64,000 nt of DNA, taken from Chloroflexota bacterium (GTDB lineage Bacteria; Chloroflexota; UBA6077; FW602-bin22; CADDYW01). The stretch covers positions 1-64,000 of the forward strand of contig JAJPIK010000086.1 of the NCBI GenBank assembly GCA_021324795.1, given 5' to 3'. Each line of letters begins with the position of its first letter. The first letter of the stretch is position 1. The notes beneath the pieces are model-generated. The model was given only the letters and a program-made list of their open reading frames with translations. It was not told the DNA's origin and searched no databases. A program made the position numbers and the translations under genes. Shown in pieces: positions 15,700 through 24,218 of this stretch.

Positions 15700-17004
15700 A
15701 TGAAACACATGCAGCATTTCTTACGCTCCGTACTTGCAGTAGTCTGGATTATCGCTAGCGTCTTGGCTCAGCCGTTGCTGACCTTCGGGCCGGTTCCCAC
15801 GGCCTTCGCCGAGAGCCTGCCGACCATTTCGGGCTCGCAGCCCAATGGGGGCTCGGTTCAGCACCTCTACCCCAATTGCCCGCAACCGTACCCGAACGAT
15901 ACCTTTCCACCCGACACGATCACTGTCAGCAATCTCGCGCCGAACCAGGTGATTGGCGGGCCCTCTTCCGTCGCGGTCAATGAATACACCCCCAACGGCT
16001 ACGTCATTCAGATTCCCGCCTCGATCCAGTACAACGGCGCGACCTACGACAGCCCTTTCTATTTTTCCAGCACCGGTAACGAGTTCACTCCGCCGGGCCA
16101 AAACGTCACCCTCAAGTTCATCTATCCCGAGACGAGCCAGTGGCCCAACCCGGCCGGCAACCAAGATGTCACCGTGAATGCTACCCTGTTCGTTTACGAC
16201 TATGATGCGACGACAAACACCTACTCTCCGGTTCTCGACGCGAACGGTGTTCCAGTCTTCCTGAACTGGGCCTGGGATCTGGCCTGTGAAGGCGCTCCCA
16301 CTGCGACCACCACCCCCACCGTCACGCCCACCAACATGCCGACCAACACGCCGACGAATACCCCGACCGAGACGCCTACCAATACGCCTACCTTTACGCC
16401 CACGAATACGCCAACGAGCACGCCGACCAACACGCCAACCAATACACCGACGAACACACCGACCAGTACGTCGACGAGTACCCCAACGAACACGCCCACC
16501 CAAACTCCAACCAGCACTCCGACCTTTACTCCAACCAAAACAGCAACCAGTACCCCAACGAATACCCCCAAAGCGAGCTGTCCATCAGGCAATGCGGCCA
16601 TCACCAGCTACTATTACATCGTCAACGGCGGGAAGAAGGTAAACAGTCTCCAAGGCAACGTCAATCAGGGCGACACAGTCAAGGTCGTGTTTACCATCGC
16701 AGCCAATTGCTCCAACATTCAAATTTCCTTCGTCTCGTACACTGCTCCCTCGAAGCAATTCAGTTGGAACACTGCCGATCAGCAAGTTGTCTATGACTCA
16801 CAGACTGGGACCTACAGTACCGGAACCTACTCGCAGCAGATCAAGATGCCGAACTGCTACTTCCAGGTCGACTTCGTGCGCGGCTCAGTCATCACCAAGC
16901 TGGGTCCCGCTGGCACGAACAATTTCTACTCTAGCCAGGGCCGTCTGATCGATCATGGCAACGGGGGCAACAATTCCTGCTCGACGAAGAAGGATGACAA
17001 ATAA
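15700..17004 (+). CDS. Secreted TPT-repeat protein
   Basis: A 434-residue exported protein of unknown function. AGGAAGG precedes ATG 15700 at SD distance. A signal peptide spans about 1-38 ([20 protein letters not shown], then PTAFAES). Residues about 40-200 form a beta-rich N-terminal domain. Residues about 203-290 are a Thr-Pro stalk of 4-residue TxTP units ([10 protein letters not shown] style). A C-terminal domain of about 145 residues has four Cys, perhaps disulfide-bonded. Such stalks are typical of surface proteins in Chloroflexota. The gene sits as the sole plus-strand gene inside the minus-strand 2-oxoacid dehydrogenase locus. Confidence 0.8.
   Translation: MKHMQHFLRSVLAVVWIIASVLAQPLLTFGPVPTAFAESLPTISGSQPNGGSVQHLYPNCPQPYPNDTFPPDTITVSNLAPNQVIGGPSSVAVNEYTPNGYVIQIPASIQYNGATYDSPFYFSSTGNEFTPPGQNVTLKFIYPETSQWPNPAGNQDVTVNATLFVYDYDATTNTYSPVLDANGVPVFLNWAWDLACEGAPTATTTPTVTPTNMPTNTPTNTPTETPTNTPTFTPTNTPTSTPTNTPTNTPTNTPTSTSTSTPTNTPTQTPTSTPTFTPTKTATSTPTNTPKASCPSGNAAITSYYYIVNGGKKVNSLQGNVNQGDTVKVVFTIAANCSNIQISFVSYTAPSKQFSWNTADQQVVYDSQTGTYSTGTYSQQIKMPNCYFQVDFVRGSVITKLGPAGTNNFYSSQGRLIDHGNGGNNSCSTKKDDK
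16306..16569 (+). repeat. 12-bp coding tandem repeat (TPTN stalk)
   Basis: Degenerate 12-nt units of the type ACNCCNACNAAY, about 20 copies, encode the Thr/Pro stalk of the secreted protein. The third-base variation shows selection on the peptide rather than recent slippage. The antisense frame is open but meaningless. Confidence 0.85.
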
Positions 17005-17085
17005 TGAGTGAGAATGAGCCGTCGGCCGGCGGTGATCGAGAGCCGAGTCTCCTCCTGCTGCGCTAATCCAGGCTCCTAACAGGAG

Positions 17086-17128
17086 ACGCGCGAGGACCGA
17101 CGCTTACTCAGCGTCGGTCCTCGCGCGT
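17086..17128. terminator. Perfect 18-bp hairpin between convergent genes
   Basis: The arm ACGCGCGAGGACCGACGC (17086-17103), a 7-nt loop, and its exact complement (17111-17128). It sits between the stop of the TPT protein (plus) and the stop of the TadG-like protein (minus), so a bidirectional terminator is the natural reading. There is no T-tract on either side. Confidence 0.6.
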
Positions 17129-17245
17129 GGATTCGTCACGGATGCTTTCGCGTCGCCGCGCTGAAGCGCGACTCTTCGTGGATAAGGTATCAGGTAGGAT
17201 CAAGGCCAGTTCCAGCGGCCGCGTTCCTCGCTAAAAGGCCACGCC

Positions 17246-18619
17246 TTACTCGATCATGCCCGGGAGACCGGCCTTCGGGTAGTTCTGACTCTTGCTGTAT
17301 ACCAGGTCGATGTTGCCGTTTCCGCTGAGGGAGGCCGTATTGGCGACCACCAGCGATTGAATCTGAAAGATGCTGCCGTTTCCGCTGAGGGAGAGGTTCC
17401 CCGATTTGGCGTAGATCGTGCCGGTCAGAGTGTCGCCCCCATTGCCAGTCAAGCTTAGCGTGTTGGTGTTGTTGCGATCGTAGAAGATAGACAGTCCCTG
17501 GTAGGTGCCACTCGTCGGCGCGGTCACCTCGAAGCTGCCATTCCCGGTCAGGGAAAGTGATGCCCCCTTCTGGCCAGACTGACACGCGGCCGGTTGAGTG
17601 GTGCCACAGGTGAAGTAGAGCATGACGTTATCGCCTTGGATTTTGCCGTTGCCGGTCAGACTTACCGACCCGGTCGAACCGAAGATGATGTAGACGCCGG
17701 GCTGGAGGGTCAAATTTCCGTTTCCGGTCACGCTCAGGGTCTGGTAGATGCCGGGCGAGGCTGTCCCGTTCTGATTTCCACTCAAAGCAATCGACGGGAG
17801 TACGGGCCCGCTCGTCGATGGTACCGGAACTGCGGCCAAGGGGTCGGGAACGGCACGCGCGCGGACCGGAGAAGGGGTGAATCGACCATTACCAATCGCG
17901 GACCAGCCGCCGACGATCCCAATGGTCGTAGCGGTCAGATTGCCGTTGCCAGTGAGTTCCGCTGCATTGGAGGCGCTCGAGTTGACAATGATCCCATTTC
18001 CCGTGACGCTGATGCTCCCATTGCCGGTCAAAGACAGAGCCGGCGAGCCATTCGGACTCAGCAAGCAGACACCACAAAGAAGGGCTTGCCAGACGCCGGC
18101 TACTGCCGAGGTGGTTACCGTGCTGGTCTTGACGCCAAGGATCTGCATGAAGGTGGTTGCAAACGTATGCTGGATGACTATCCTGACCTGCATGATTTGG
18201 GTAGAGTCAGCCGTTGGATTTCCCTGACCATCCAGGAAGGTCAAGGTGAGGTCGCTGCTGGAAAAGCCGTTCTGCTGAGCGACGAATTGGGCCGTGCTCA
18301 CCGCCGCGCTTTGACCGAGCCCTTGGCCAAAGGTGGACGCCGCGCCGAGCGCCGCGGCATCCGCCGCGTTTTGGGCTTGACGGTAGGTCAGCATCGAGAT
18401 TCCCGTGTCGATGGCGAGGCCGACGAAGCCGATCAGGACGAGCATCATCACGGCGACGAAGACAAGCACCGAGCCGTCGTCCGGTTTGACGACCGCGCCG
18501 AGCCAGCGCCGGAGCCAATCGGGTACCGTTCGGCGATCGCGGTGGCCTCCTTGTCCTCGCGTGGAGGGAACACGAGAGATCAGGCGAGTTCCTCCTCTAA
18601 CCTCCGCTATGATTGGCAT
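17246..18619 (-). CDS. TadG-like exported protein with TGNG repeats
   Basis: About 457 residues. After a basic N-terminus, a membrane helix (SVLVFVAVMMLVLIGFVGLA) is followed by DTGISMLTYRQAQNAADAAA, the N-terminal signature of TadE/TadG-like (DUF2134) Flp-pilus-associated proteins. The C-terminal two-thirds has about eleven short repeats of SLTGNGx / SLSGNGx type in a beta-rich array, interspersed with Pro/Gly segments. The start is uncertain: the frame is open to 18679 (TTG), ATG 18619 has no SD, and a CTG at 18583 follows AGGAGG at 7 nt. A cell-surface role is likely. No other tad genes are nearby. Confidence 0.7.
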   Translation of the reverse strand: MPIIAEVRGGTRLISRVPSTRGQGGHRDRRTVPDWLRRWLGAVVKPDDGSVLVFVAVMMLVLIGFVGLAIDTGISMLTYRQAQNAADAAALGAASTFGQGLGQSAAVSTAQFVAQQNGFSSSDLTLTFLDGQGNPTADSTQIMQVRIVIQHTFATTFMQILGVKTSTVTTSAVAGVWQALLCGVCLLSPNGSPALSLTGNGSISVTGNGIIVNSSASNAAELTGNGNLTATTIGIVGGWSAIGNGRFTPSPVRARAVPDPLAAVPVPSTSGPVLPSIALSGNQNGTASPGIYQTLSVTGNGNLTLQPGVYIIFGSTGSVSLTGNGKIQGDNVMLYFTCGTTQPAACQSGQKGASLSLTGNGSFEVTAPTSGTYQGLSIFYDRNNTNTLSLTGNGGDTLTGTIYAKSGNLSLSGNGSIFQIQSLVVANTASLSGNGNIDLVYSKSQNYPKAGLPGMIE

Positions 18620-19014
18620 GAGCAAATACCAGGGCGGCCCCATCTGCGCTTCCCCGCCTGTCAATGCAGGCTCTCCCAAACTCCACCGTCCGTCGCTTCT
18701 CCGCGCCGCTGGCCATTGCCTGGGCCCCGATGGCTGAAGACCATGATGTTCTGACCATGATGTTCCGCCGGAAATGCCTCGAAAGCAAGAGCCCGAGCTA
18801 GTACTTTGGGGACGGTCAGACTAGCCATTTGGTCGGACGCCACCGATCCTCGTGTTCATTCCACTTTGACAATTCTCAATAGGCTTCTCGCACCGCGTCA
18901 CGAGTGCTCGCGATAGCCACACCAGCATGTTGCCAGAACGACAAGGCAGAGCTTTGCTAGCTAGGTCGCTTTAGCTCAGATTTACCTGGGGCCAGAGTAG
19001 TTACATGGAATACG
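18620..19014. other. Intergenic region upstream of the TadG-like gene
   Basis: Roughly 395 bp without a supported gene. It lies downstream of the E1beta stop and presumably contains the promoter of the TadG-like gene and the E1 operon terminator, though neither was recognised with confidence. It contains a tandem 14-bp duplication (18739-18766). Confidence 0.4.
18739..18766. repeat. Tandem 14-bp direct repeat
   Basis: GACCATGATGTTCT is immediately followed by GACCATGATGTTCC, 13 of 14 identical. It lies 120-147 bp upstream of the TadG-like ATG and could be paired regulator sites or a recent duplication. Confidence 0.5.
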
Positions 19015-19998
19015 TTAATAAGCGGCCAGTCGCTGAATCGCCGACAGGATCGTGTCAAGATTCGGCAGGAACGCCTCTTCCAGACGATGGTTGTAGGGAA
19101 TGGCCGGGACGTCGGGCGCGGTAATCCGGACGATTGGCGCGTCGAGGTCGTCGAACAATTCTTCGGAGAGGAAGGCGGCAACTTCGGCGCCAATGCCGCC
19201 GGTTCGTGTGTCCTCGTGGAGGATCAAGGCGCGATTCGTCTTGTGCACGGTGGCGGCAATCGCTTCCCGATCGAAGGGCAGCAAGCTGCGTAGGTCGAGC
19301 ACTTCGACCGAAATGCCCGACGCGGCGGCTTTTTCGGCGGCGTCGAGCGCCAGATGAAGCATGGCCCCGTAGGTGATCAGCGAAAGGTCGGAGCCGGCCC
19401 ATTTTACCTCGGCTTGGCCAATTGGCACGAGGTGATCGCCCTCGGGGACTTCTCCTTTGATCGAACGATAGAGCCGCTTATGCTCGAAGAAGAGGACCGG
19501 ATCCTCGTCACGAATCGCCGTGGCAAGCAATCCCTTCGCGTCAGCCGGAGTGGCCGGCACGCAGATCTTCAGGCCGGGCACGTGGAAGAAGAGCGCCTCG
19601 ACGCATTGCGAGTGATACAAGGCGCCATGGATGCCGCCTCCGTAGGGGGCGCGAATCACCAGCGGGCAGCCGAATGCGCCATTCGTCCGGTAACGCATTC
19701 GGGCGGCCTCGCTGACGATCTGATCCATGGCCGGAAAGATGAAGTCGGCGAACTGAATTTCGGCGATCGGCCGCATGCCGTTGAGCGCCGCGCCGATCGC
19801 CACACCGACGATCGAGTCTTCCCCCAAAGGGGCGTCGAGGACGCGGTCGCTACCAAATTTGTCGAGGAGACCCTCGGTCGCCTTGAAAACGCCGCCCTTG
19901 GTGCCGACGTCCTCGCCGAGGATGATCACCCGTTCGTCGCGCTCCATCTCGGCGTCCAGAGTATCCCGCACCGCTTCGAGCAAACTTTTCATCGCCAT
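19015..19998 (-). CDS. 2-oxoacid dehydrogenase E1 beta subunit
   Basis: A 327-residue E1 beta. The frame is open to 20274 inside the E1 alpha gene, but ATG 19998 (MAMKSLLEAVRDTLDAEMER) follows GGAGGGG and gives the standard length. Typical motifs are VIILGEDVGTKGGVFKATEG, the FADFIFPAMDQIVSEAARMR segment, and the C-terminal LILHEDTRTGGIGAEVAAFL. With E1 alpha it makes the thiamine-diphosphate-dependent decarboxylase that reductively acylates E2 lipoyl groups. It begins 4 bp after the E1 alpha stop. Confidence 0.95.
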   Translation of the reverse strand: MAMKSLLEAVRDTLDAEMERDERVIILGEDVGTKGGVFKATEGLLDKFGSDRVLDAPLGEDSIVGVAIGAALNGMRPIAEIQFADFIFPAMDQIVSEAARMRYRTNGAFGCPLVIRAPYGGGIHGALYHSQCVEALFFHVPGLKICVPATPADAKGLLATAIRDEDPVLFFEHKRLYRSIKGEVPEGDHLVPIGQAEVKWAGSDLSLITYGAMLHLALDAAEKAAASGISVEVLDLRSLLPFDREAIAATVHKTNRALILHEDTRTGGIGAEVAAFLSEELFDDLDAPIVRITAPDVPAIPYNHRLEEAFLPNLDTILSAIQRLAAY

Positions 19999-20002
19999 TA
20001 GA

Positions 20003-21037
20003 CTACCCCTCCGAGCGGTACACGTGAAGTCGTAGCGTCGATGGATCAGGATCAGGACTGGCCTCGGCAAAGGCAACAGCATCGTCGACCGCGGCGATCG
20101 CCCGGTTGCGAATCTCCTCGTCGAGGGTGCGGTCGAGCAGGCCGCGCTCTTGGAGCGTCCGTCGGAACCGATCGAGGGGGTCGTGCTGCCGCGCCGACTC
20201 GATATCATCGGCCGGCCGGTAGCGGCGATCGTCATCGTCGCTCGAATGAGGCCGAAGTCGGCAGACTTGTGCATCGATCAAGGTCGGACCGCTGCCATGA
20301 CGGGCACGCTCGACTGCCACGGCAGTTGCTTCGTAGACCGCGAGTGGATCCGTGCCGTCGACGACGACGCCCGACATGCCATAGGCGCAGGCGCGCTCGG
20401 CGACAGTCGCTACCGCCATCTCTTTCTCTTGAGGAACCGAGATCGCCCAGTGGTTGTTTTCGCAGATGAAGATCACCGGCAGACGGTGGATGCTGGCAAA
20501 GTTGAGGCCCTCGTGAAAATGGCCCGAGCTGGTACAGCCTTCGCCAAAGTACACCGCGACCACTGACGACTCGCGCCGAATCTTCGCAGCGAGCGCGGCA
20601 CCCGCGGCTTGGGGAATCTGGGTGGCGACCGGACTCGAGACGCTGATGATTCGGTGGGCAGCCGAGCCAAAGTGATTCGGCATTTGCCGTCCACCGCTGG
20701 AGGGATCCGCGGCGCGGGCGAAGAAAGCGAGCATGAGGTCACGCGGAGTCATGCCCATGGAGAGAACAACCCCGATGTCGCGGTAATAGGGAAAGATCAG
20801 GTCATATCCTGTTTTGAACGCGCGTGCCGAGCCCACTTGGGTGGCCTCGTGGCCCTGGCATGAGATGGTAAATGGTGCCCGCCCCTGACGATTGAGGATC
20901 CACATGCGCTCGTCGAGCAGACGACTGAGCATCATGGTGCGGTACAGATCCAGCAATTGCTCGCCAAGTAATGGAGTGGGAGCGGCCGGGGTAGGGGACG
21001 TCTTTGTCCCGAGGCTTGATTCCATCGTCGAGCGCAT
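20003..21037 (-). CDS. 2-oxoacid dehydrogenase E1 alpha subunit
   Basis: A 344-residue E1 alpha. The thiamine-diphosphate motif runs from YFGEGCTSSGHFHEGLNFAS to ENNHWAIS, and the phosphorylation-loop-like RLRPHSSDDDDRRYR is present. The frame opens at 21052, but ATG 21037 follows GGAGGTGA at a proper distance and is preferred. The sequence, with YYRDIGVVLSMGMTPRDLML, is closest in style to branched-chain 2-oxoacid (2-oxoisovalerate) dehydrogenases. That specificity is inferred. It is the first gene of E1alpha-E1beta. Confidence 0.94.
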   Translation of the reverse strand: MRSTMESSLGTKTSPTPAAPTPLLGEQLLDLYRTMMLSRLLDERMWILNRQGRAPFTISCQGHEATQVGSARAFKTGYDLIFPYYRDIGVVLSMGMTPRDLMLAFFARAADPSSGGRQMPNHFGSAAHRIISVSSPVATQIPQAAGAALAAKIRRESSVVAVYFGEGCTSSGHFHEGLNFASIHRLPVIFICENNHWAISVPQEKEMAVATVAERACAYGMSGVVVDGTDPLAVYEATAVAVERARHGSGPTLIDAQVCRLRPHSSDDDDRRYRPADDIESARQHDPLDRFRRTLQERGLLDRTLDEEIRNRAIAAVDDAVAFAEASPDPDPSTLRLHVYRSEG

Positions 21038-21058
21038 CGCACTCACCTCCATGATTCA

Positions 21059-21087
21059 AACCTATCGACTTCGTGCAGTTCTGTCAA
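21059..21087 (-). promoter_or_regulatory. E1 operon promoter
   Basis: Minus strand: a perfect -35 TTGACA (21087-21082), a 17-nt spacer, and a weak -10 TAGGTT (21064-21059). Transcription would start near 21052, leaving a very short leader that still contains GGAGGTGA before ATG 21037. This supports the shorter start. Confidence 0.45.
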
Positions 21088-21126
21088 TATTTCGTACATT
21101 ATGCATTCTCGGGGTGATAATGAGGC

Positions 21127-21795
21127 TCAGCTTTCTCGGCCTGCTGCTCCTTGCCCAGCGTTCTCCTCGGTTCCCCGACTCCCTGCTCCCTGATCTCCGA
21201 TCCCTCCAGAGCCTTCGCCTCCCAAAAACTCGTTTGGCAACCGGAAGCTCCAGAGCGCTTCGGCGGCGAGCTGCTGGTCGCGTACGCAGAATTGGTAGAG
21301 TCGGGCGTTGGCGATCGCCAGGGCACCGAGATTGGCGAGGGCGACGAGGAGCTCCAGTTCCTCCTGGGTGAATAAGCGCCTTTCCCCGGTATAAACGCGC
21401 AAAACTCCGATGGGTTTGCCTTGCGCGATCAGGGGAACGAACACTGCTGAGACGATCCCTTCCCGCTGCGCAGCTTGCGGATATTCGAAGCGGGGATCGG
21501 TCGTCACATCTTCGATCTGGACTGGTTGCCCGGCCAGCGCCTGCTGATCAATCGGGCTGCGCGAGATCTCGACCGGGCCTTTCTGCAGGTAGCCCGGAGT
21601 CAATCCTTCCGAGGCAACCCGTTCGAGTAAGCCCGTCTCGGTGAGCAAACGAATTGATGCTCCTTTTAAATGAAGCGCTTCGATCACGCCTCTGAGAAGA
21701 CGTTCGAGTACGACTCGGGTTTCCAGCGTTTCGCCCAGAGCGATCGCGACTTGATAGAGCACGAGATAGTAGTCGCGCCAGCGATTATCTGCCAT
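21127..21795 (-). CDS. GAF domain protein
   Basis: A 222-residue soluble protein. Residues about 5-175 are a GAF domain (LGETLETRVVLERLLRGVIE, then QVEDVTTDPRF-type strand VQIEDVTTDPRF, then VFVPLIAQGKPIGVLRVYTG). No output domain follows. The last 30 residues are Gly/Glu-rich and translated from a heptanucleotide-like repeat, so the original end was probably near residue 190. The start overlaps the upstream universal stress gene by 11 bp. It may sense a small ligand for the transporter operon; the ligand is unknown. Confidence 0.8.
   Translation of the reverse strand: MADNRWRDYYLVLYQVAIALGETLETRVVLERLLRGVIEALHLKGASIRLLTETGLLERVASEGLTPGYLQKGPVEISRSPIDQQALAGQPVQIEDVTTDPRFEYPQAAQREGIVSAVFVPLIAQGKPIGVLRVYTGERRLFTQEELELLVALANLGALAIANARLYQFCVRDQQLAAEALWSFRLPNEFLGGEGSGGIGDQGAGSRGTEENAGQGAAGRES
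21161..21207 (-). repeat. Period-7 repeat inside the GAF gene end
   Basis: Read on the minus strand, units such as GATCGGA, GATCAGG, GAGCAGG and GAGTCGG follow one another in a period of 7. They encode the low-complexity tail of the GAF protein. It resembles the short tandemly repeated repetitive sequences known from cyanobacteria. Confidence 0.5.
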
Positions 21796-22408
21796 TGCGG
21801 GTTGTCTCCACCGCGGCGGGAGCCGTCGGATTCCCTGAATAACTACCGAGTGCGGGGCGATCGATGATCACTTCGCACGGGGCGTGTGTAAAAACGTAGC
21901 TCGTTGTCTTGCTAAAGCGGGTCTCGCCGGTCCGCTCCGGAACGTCACCCATCAGAATAATGTCGGCCCCGGCCACGGATGCTTCGTCGACGATCGCCTG
22001 GCCAGCGTCGCGGGTGTTGATAATCTGGGTCTGCAGGTGTACCCCAAAGCGGGCTGCGATCCGACGCGCCCGATCGAGAACCTCCTCGGCGAGGCGCTGA
22101 GCTGCCGGCAGGCGTGCGTTGAGCGGCAGCGTCCAGGGAACTTCAATCAAATAGAGTACTTCGATCTCGGCTTGACGCGCCTTTGCCATTTGTGCGCCCA
22201 GCGCGACCATCCGATCAGACAAGGCAGCGCCCTGAACCGGCACCAGGATCAGATTCGCATGCTCGGTCAAGCGAACCGCTTTCGCTACCCTCAAGGTGAC
22301 CGGAGTTTGCTCGGGAAGATGAAGCATCCACCAGATCACCCCGCCGATTGAAGCAGCGAAGCAGAGCGCGATGACTGTGCCGAGCAGGGTGATGTGGACT
22401 GCTGCCAT
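21785..22408 (-). CDS. Membrane-anchored universal stress (UspA) protein
   Basis: 207 residues. ATG 22408 (MAAVHITLLGTVIALCFAAS) shares one base with the preceding stop (TGATG) and is chosen over the longer open frame to 22612. An N-terminal transmembrane helix (about 5-33) is followed by a Usp fold: LILVPVQGA at the first strand, AEIEVLYLIEVPW, and ADIILMGDVPERTGETRFSK in the nucleotide-binding region, where the usual GxxGxxxxxxxS is only partly kept. Usp domains commonly serve amino-acid/cation permeases, here encoded just upstream. A role in regulating that permease is inferred. Confidence 0.8.
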   Translation of the reverse strand: MAAVHITLLGTVIALCFAASIGGVIWWMLHLPEQTPVTLRVAKAVRLTEHANLILVPVQGAALSDRMVALGAQMAKARQAEIEVLYLIEVPWTLPLNARLPAAQRLAEEVLDRARRIAARFGVHLQTQIINTRDAGQAIVDEASVAGADIILMGDVPERTGETRFSKTTSYVFTHAPCEVIIDRPALGSYSGNPTAPAAVETTRNGR

Positions 22409-22596
22409 CAACGTCGATCCGCATGCTCGGCCTGCAGACTTCGCAGCCGAGTAATCCCAAGCATAACCATCAGAACCCCCATGACTGTGAACGTAAACGG
22501 TGCGGCTTCGATCAGACCCCGACTGACGATGACTACCCCCAAGACGCTGAGCAGGCCCGCCAGCGCCAACCGGGCGACGAAGAAGAGACGACTCAT
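22408..22596 (-). CDS. Small two-helix membrane protein
   Basis: 62 residues with two hydrophobic segments (FFVARLALAGLLSVLGVVIV and FTFTVMGVLMVMLGITRL) and a charged C-terminus. Its ATG overlaps the permease stop (ATGA) and its stop overlaps the Usp start (TGATG), so it is under tight translational coupling and is very likely real. No family was recognised. It may be an accessory subunit of the permease. Confidence 0.75.
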   Translation of the reverse strand: MSRLFFVARLALAGLLSVLGVVIVSRGLIEAAPFTFTVMGVLMVMLGITRLRSLQAEHADRR

Positions 22597-24218
22597 TCGT
22601 GTGCTCCACCATGGACGCCGAGCAGGCGGTTCCGTCGTTCCAAGTTTTCCTCGTATTCCTCAGCGATGCCGATCTCTCCGGCTTCGCGGTATACCGTGAG
22701 CTGTTCTGTCGGCCAGTCGTGATGACTGCTGCGAATCAGAGGAAGATTCGAGCGTTTGCGATAAATCCAGTAGATGATCAGGCCGAGAAGGATCCAGGAC
22801 GGACCGGCGATCCGTCCGATCGCGTGAGTAGCCACGACCATGACCAAGATCGAGCTGATTCCCAAGAATCCCAGGACGCCGACGATCGGGAGATAGATTG
22901 GTTGGGATCCCCAACCGCCGATCCGGACGTTCAGCGGTACCCGAAATGGTCGTGGCGTCCAAGGATCTATCACTCGCAGTCGGAGCAGCGAGACGAAGAC
23001 GAGCATATAGGCAGTGGCGGCACCAAAAGCGTACATATTGCCGAGCGTATCGTAGGCATTCGAGGAGAGACCGGCGCCCCAGAGCTCGAGGAGGGCGACG
23101 CCGGAGAAAACCAGGAGTGTGCGTGTTGGTGTTCGGAAGCGCGGGTGGACGTAATTGAACCACCGAGGCAAGAGGCGGTAGCGTCCCATCGAATAGGTAA
23201 TCCGCGAGGCACCAAATACGCCCGCGTTCGAAGAGATCAGCACGAGGGTTGCCCCGAGCACCGCGACATATGGGCCGGCGACCAGGCCGACGACGGGAAT
23301 GTGGCTAGCAAGCCAGGCGACCGGGTCTTCGTTGTGCGCAGCGAAGGACTGCCAGGGGAGCATCGCCAAGCCTAAGTTCGAGAAGGCGAGAGCGTAGATC
23401 AGGACAGTAAGGATCAGAGCGATTGAGGTGCGTGGAACGACGGTCGACGGTCGCACGGTCTCCTGTGATGCCTGGCTGATCGATTCCAAACCGACGAACG
23501 AGATAATTGCCAGACTCGCTCCGTAGGCAAGGTGATAGGGGTCGGGCCACTGAGTTGTCATCTGGCGAACCAAGGTTGGCCCGTCAAAAGCGAACAGGAA
23601 GCCGAGGAAGAGCAGCGTCGATTCCGAGATCACGTCGATCGCGCCGAGCACGCTGTTGAACATCGACGACTCGCGCACGCCGAGGATATTGAGTCCAGTT
23701 AGCCCGAAGACGAAAAGCGTGGCGACGATGATCAGCAGGGGATTGGTATTGGGGAACGTCACGCCTAACAGATGCAGCGTGACGCTCGTCTTCAGAAACG
23801 GAAAGAAGAAGCTGATATAGCCGACCGACGAAAGCGCAAAAAGTGAGATATCGATCGTAAAGTCGAGTAAGACAGCCCAACCGGCGCAGAAGCCCAGGAA
23901 ATCGCCTAAGCCACGCAGCACGTAGAACTGGCCACCGCCGGCGAAAGGATAGGCGGCGGCAAGCTCGGTATAGGCAAGACCGACACAGACGTAGATCAGG
24001 CCGGCGAAAAGAAAGGCGACATTTGTCCCTCCTTGGGCTGCCGCCATGACCAGCCCTAAAGCGACGTAAACGTCGGCGCCCACGTCGGCGTAGCCCCAGG
24101 TGAAGGAAGCCCAAGGTCCGACCGCGCGGCGTAGTCCAAGCTCGGTTTCATGGGGAGCAGGGGGAATGCTAACCGACGGTTGTTCGGCGACGGTGTGCTC
24201 GAGGTTGGGTCTGCTCAC
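22593..24218 (-). CDS. APC-superfamily amino-acid permease
   Basis: 541 residues with about 12 transmembrane helices. The APC helix 1 pattern WASFTWGYADVGADVYVALG at residues about 36-55 and YTELAAAYPFAGGGQFYVLR (helix 3 region) are characteristic. The C-terminal cytoplasmic tail is about 60 residues. It heads the four-gene operon with the small membrane protein, Usp and GAF genes. The substrate is not predictable beyond an amino acid or polyamine. Confidence 0.88.
   Translation of the reverse strand: MSRPNLEHTVAEQPSVSIPPAPHETELGLRRAVGPWASFTWGYADVGADVYVALGLVMAAAQGGTNVAFLFAGLIYVCVGLAYTELAAAYPFAGGGQFYVLRGLGDFLGFCAGWAVLLDFTIDISLFALSSVGYISFFFPFLKTSVTLHLLGVTFPNTNPLLIIVATLFVFGLTGLNILGVRESSMFNSVLGAIDVISESTLLFLGFLFAFDGPTLVRQMTTQWPDPYHLAYGASLAIISFVGLESISQASQETVRPSTVVPRTSIALILTVLIYALAFSNLGLAMLPWQSFAAHNEDPVAWLASHIPVVGLVAGPYVAVLGATLVLISSNAGVFGASRITYSMGRYRLLPRWFNYVHPRFRTPTRTLLVFSGVALLELWGAGLSSNAYDTLGNMYAFGAATAYMLVFVSLLRLRVIDPWTPRPFRVPLNVRIGGWGSQPIYLPIVGVLGFLGISSILVMVVATHAIGRIAGPSWILLGLIIYWIYRKRSNLPLIRSSHHDWPTEQLTVYREAGEIGIAEEYEENLERRNRLLGVHGGAHE

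Noticed and set aside
16221-16604. Antisense Val/Gly-rich frame over the TPT repeat
   Set aside because: A mirror of the coding repeat; composition is explained by the sense strand.
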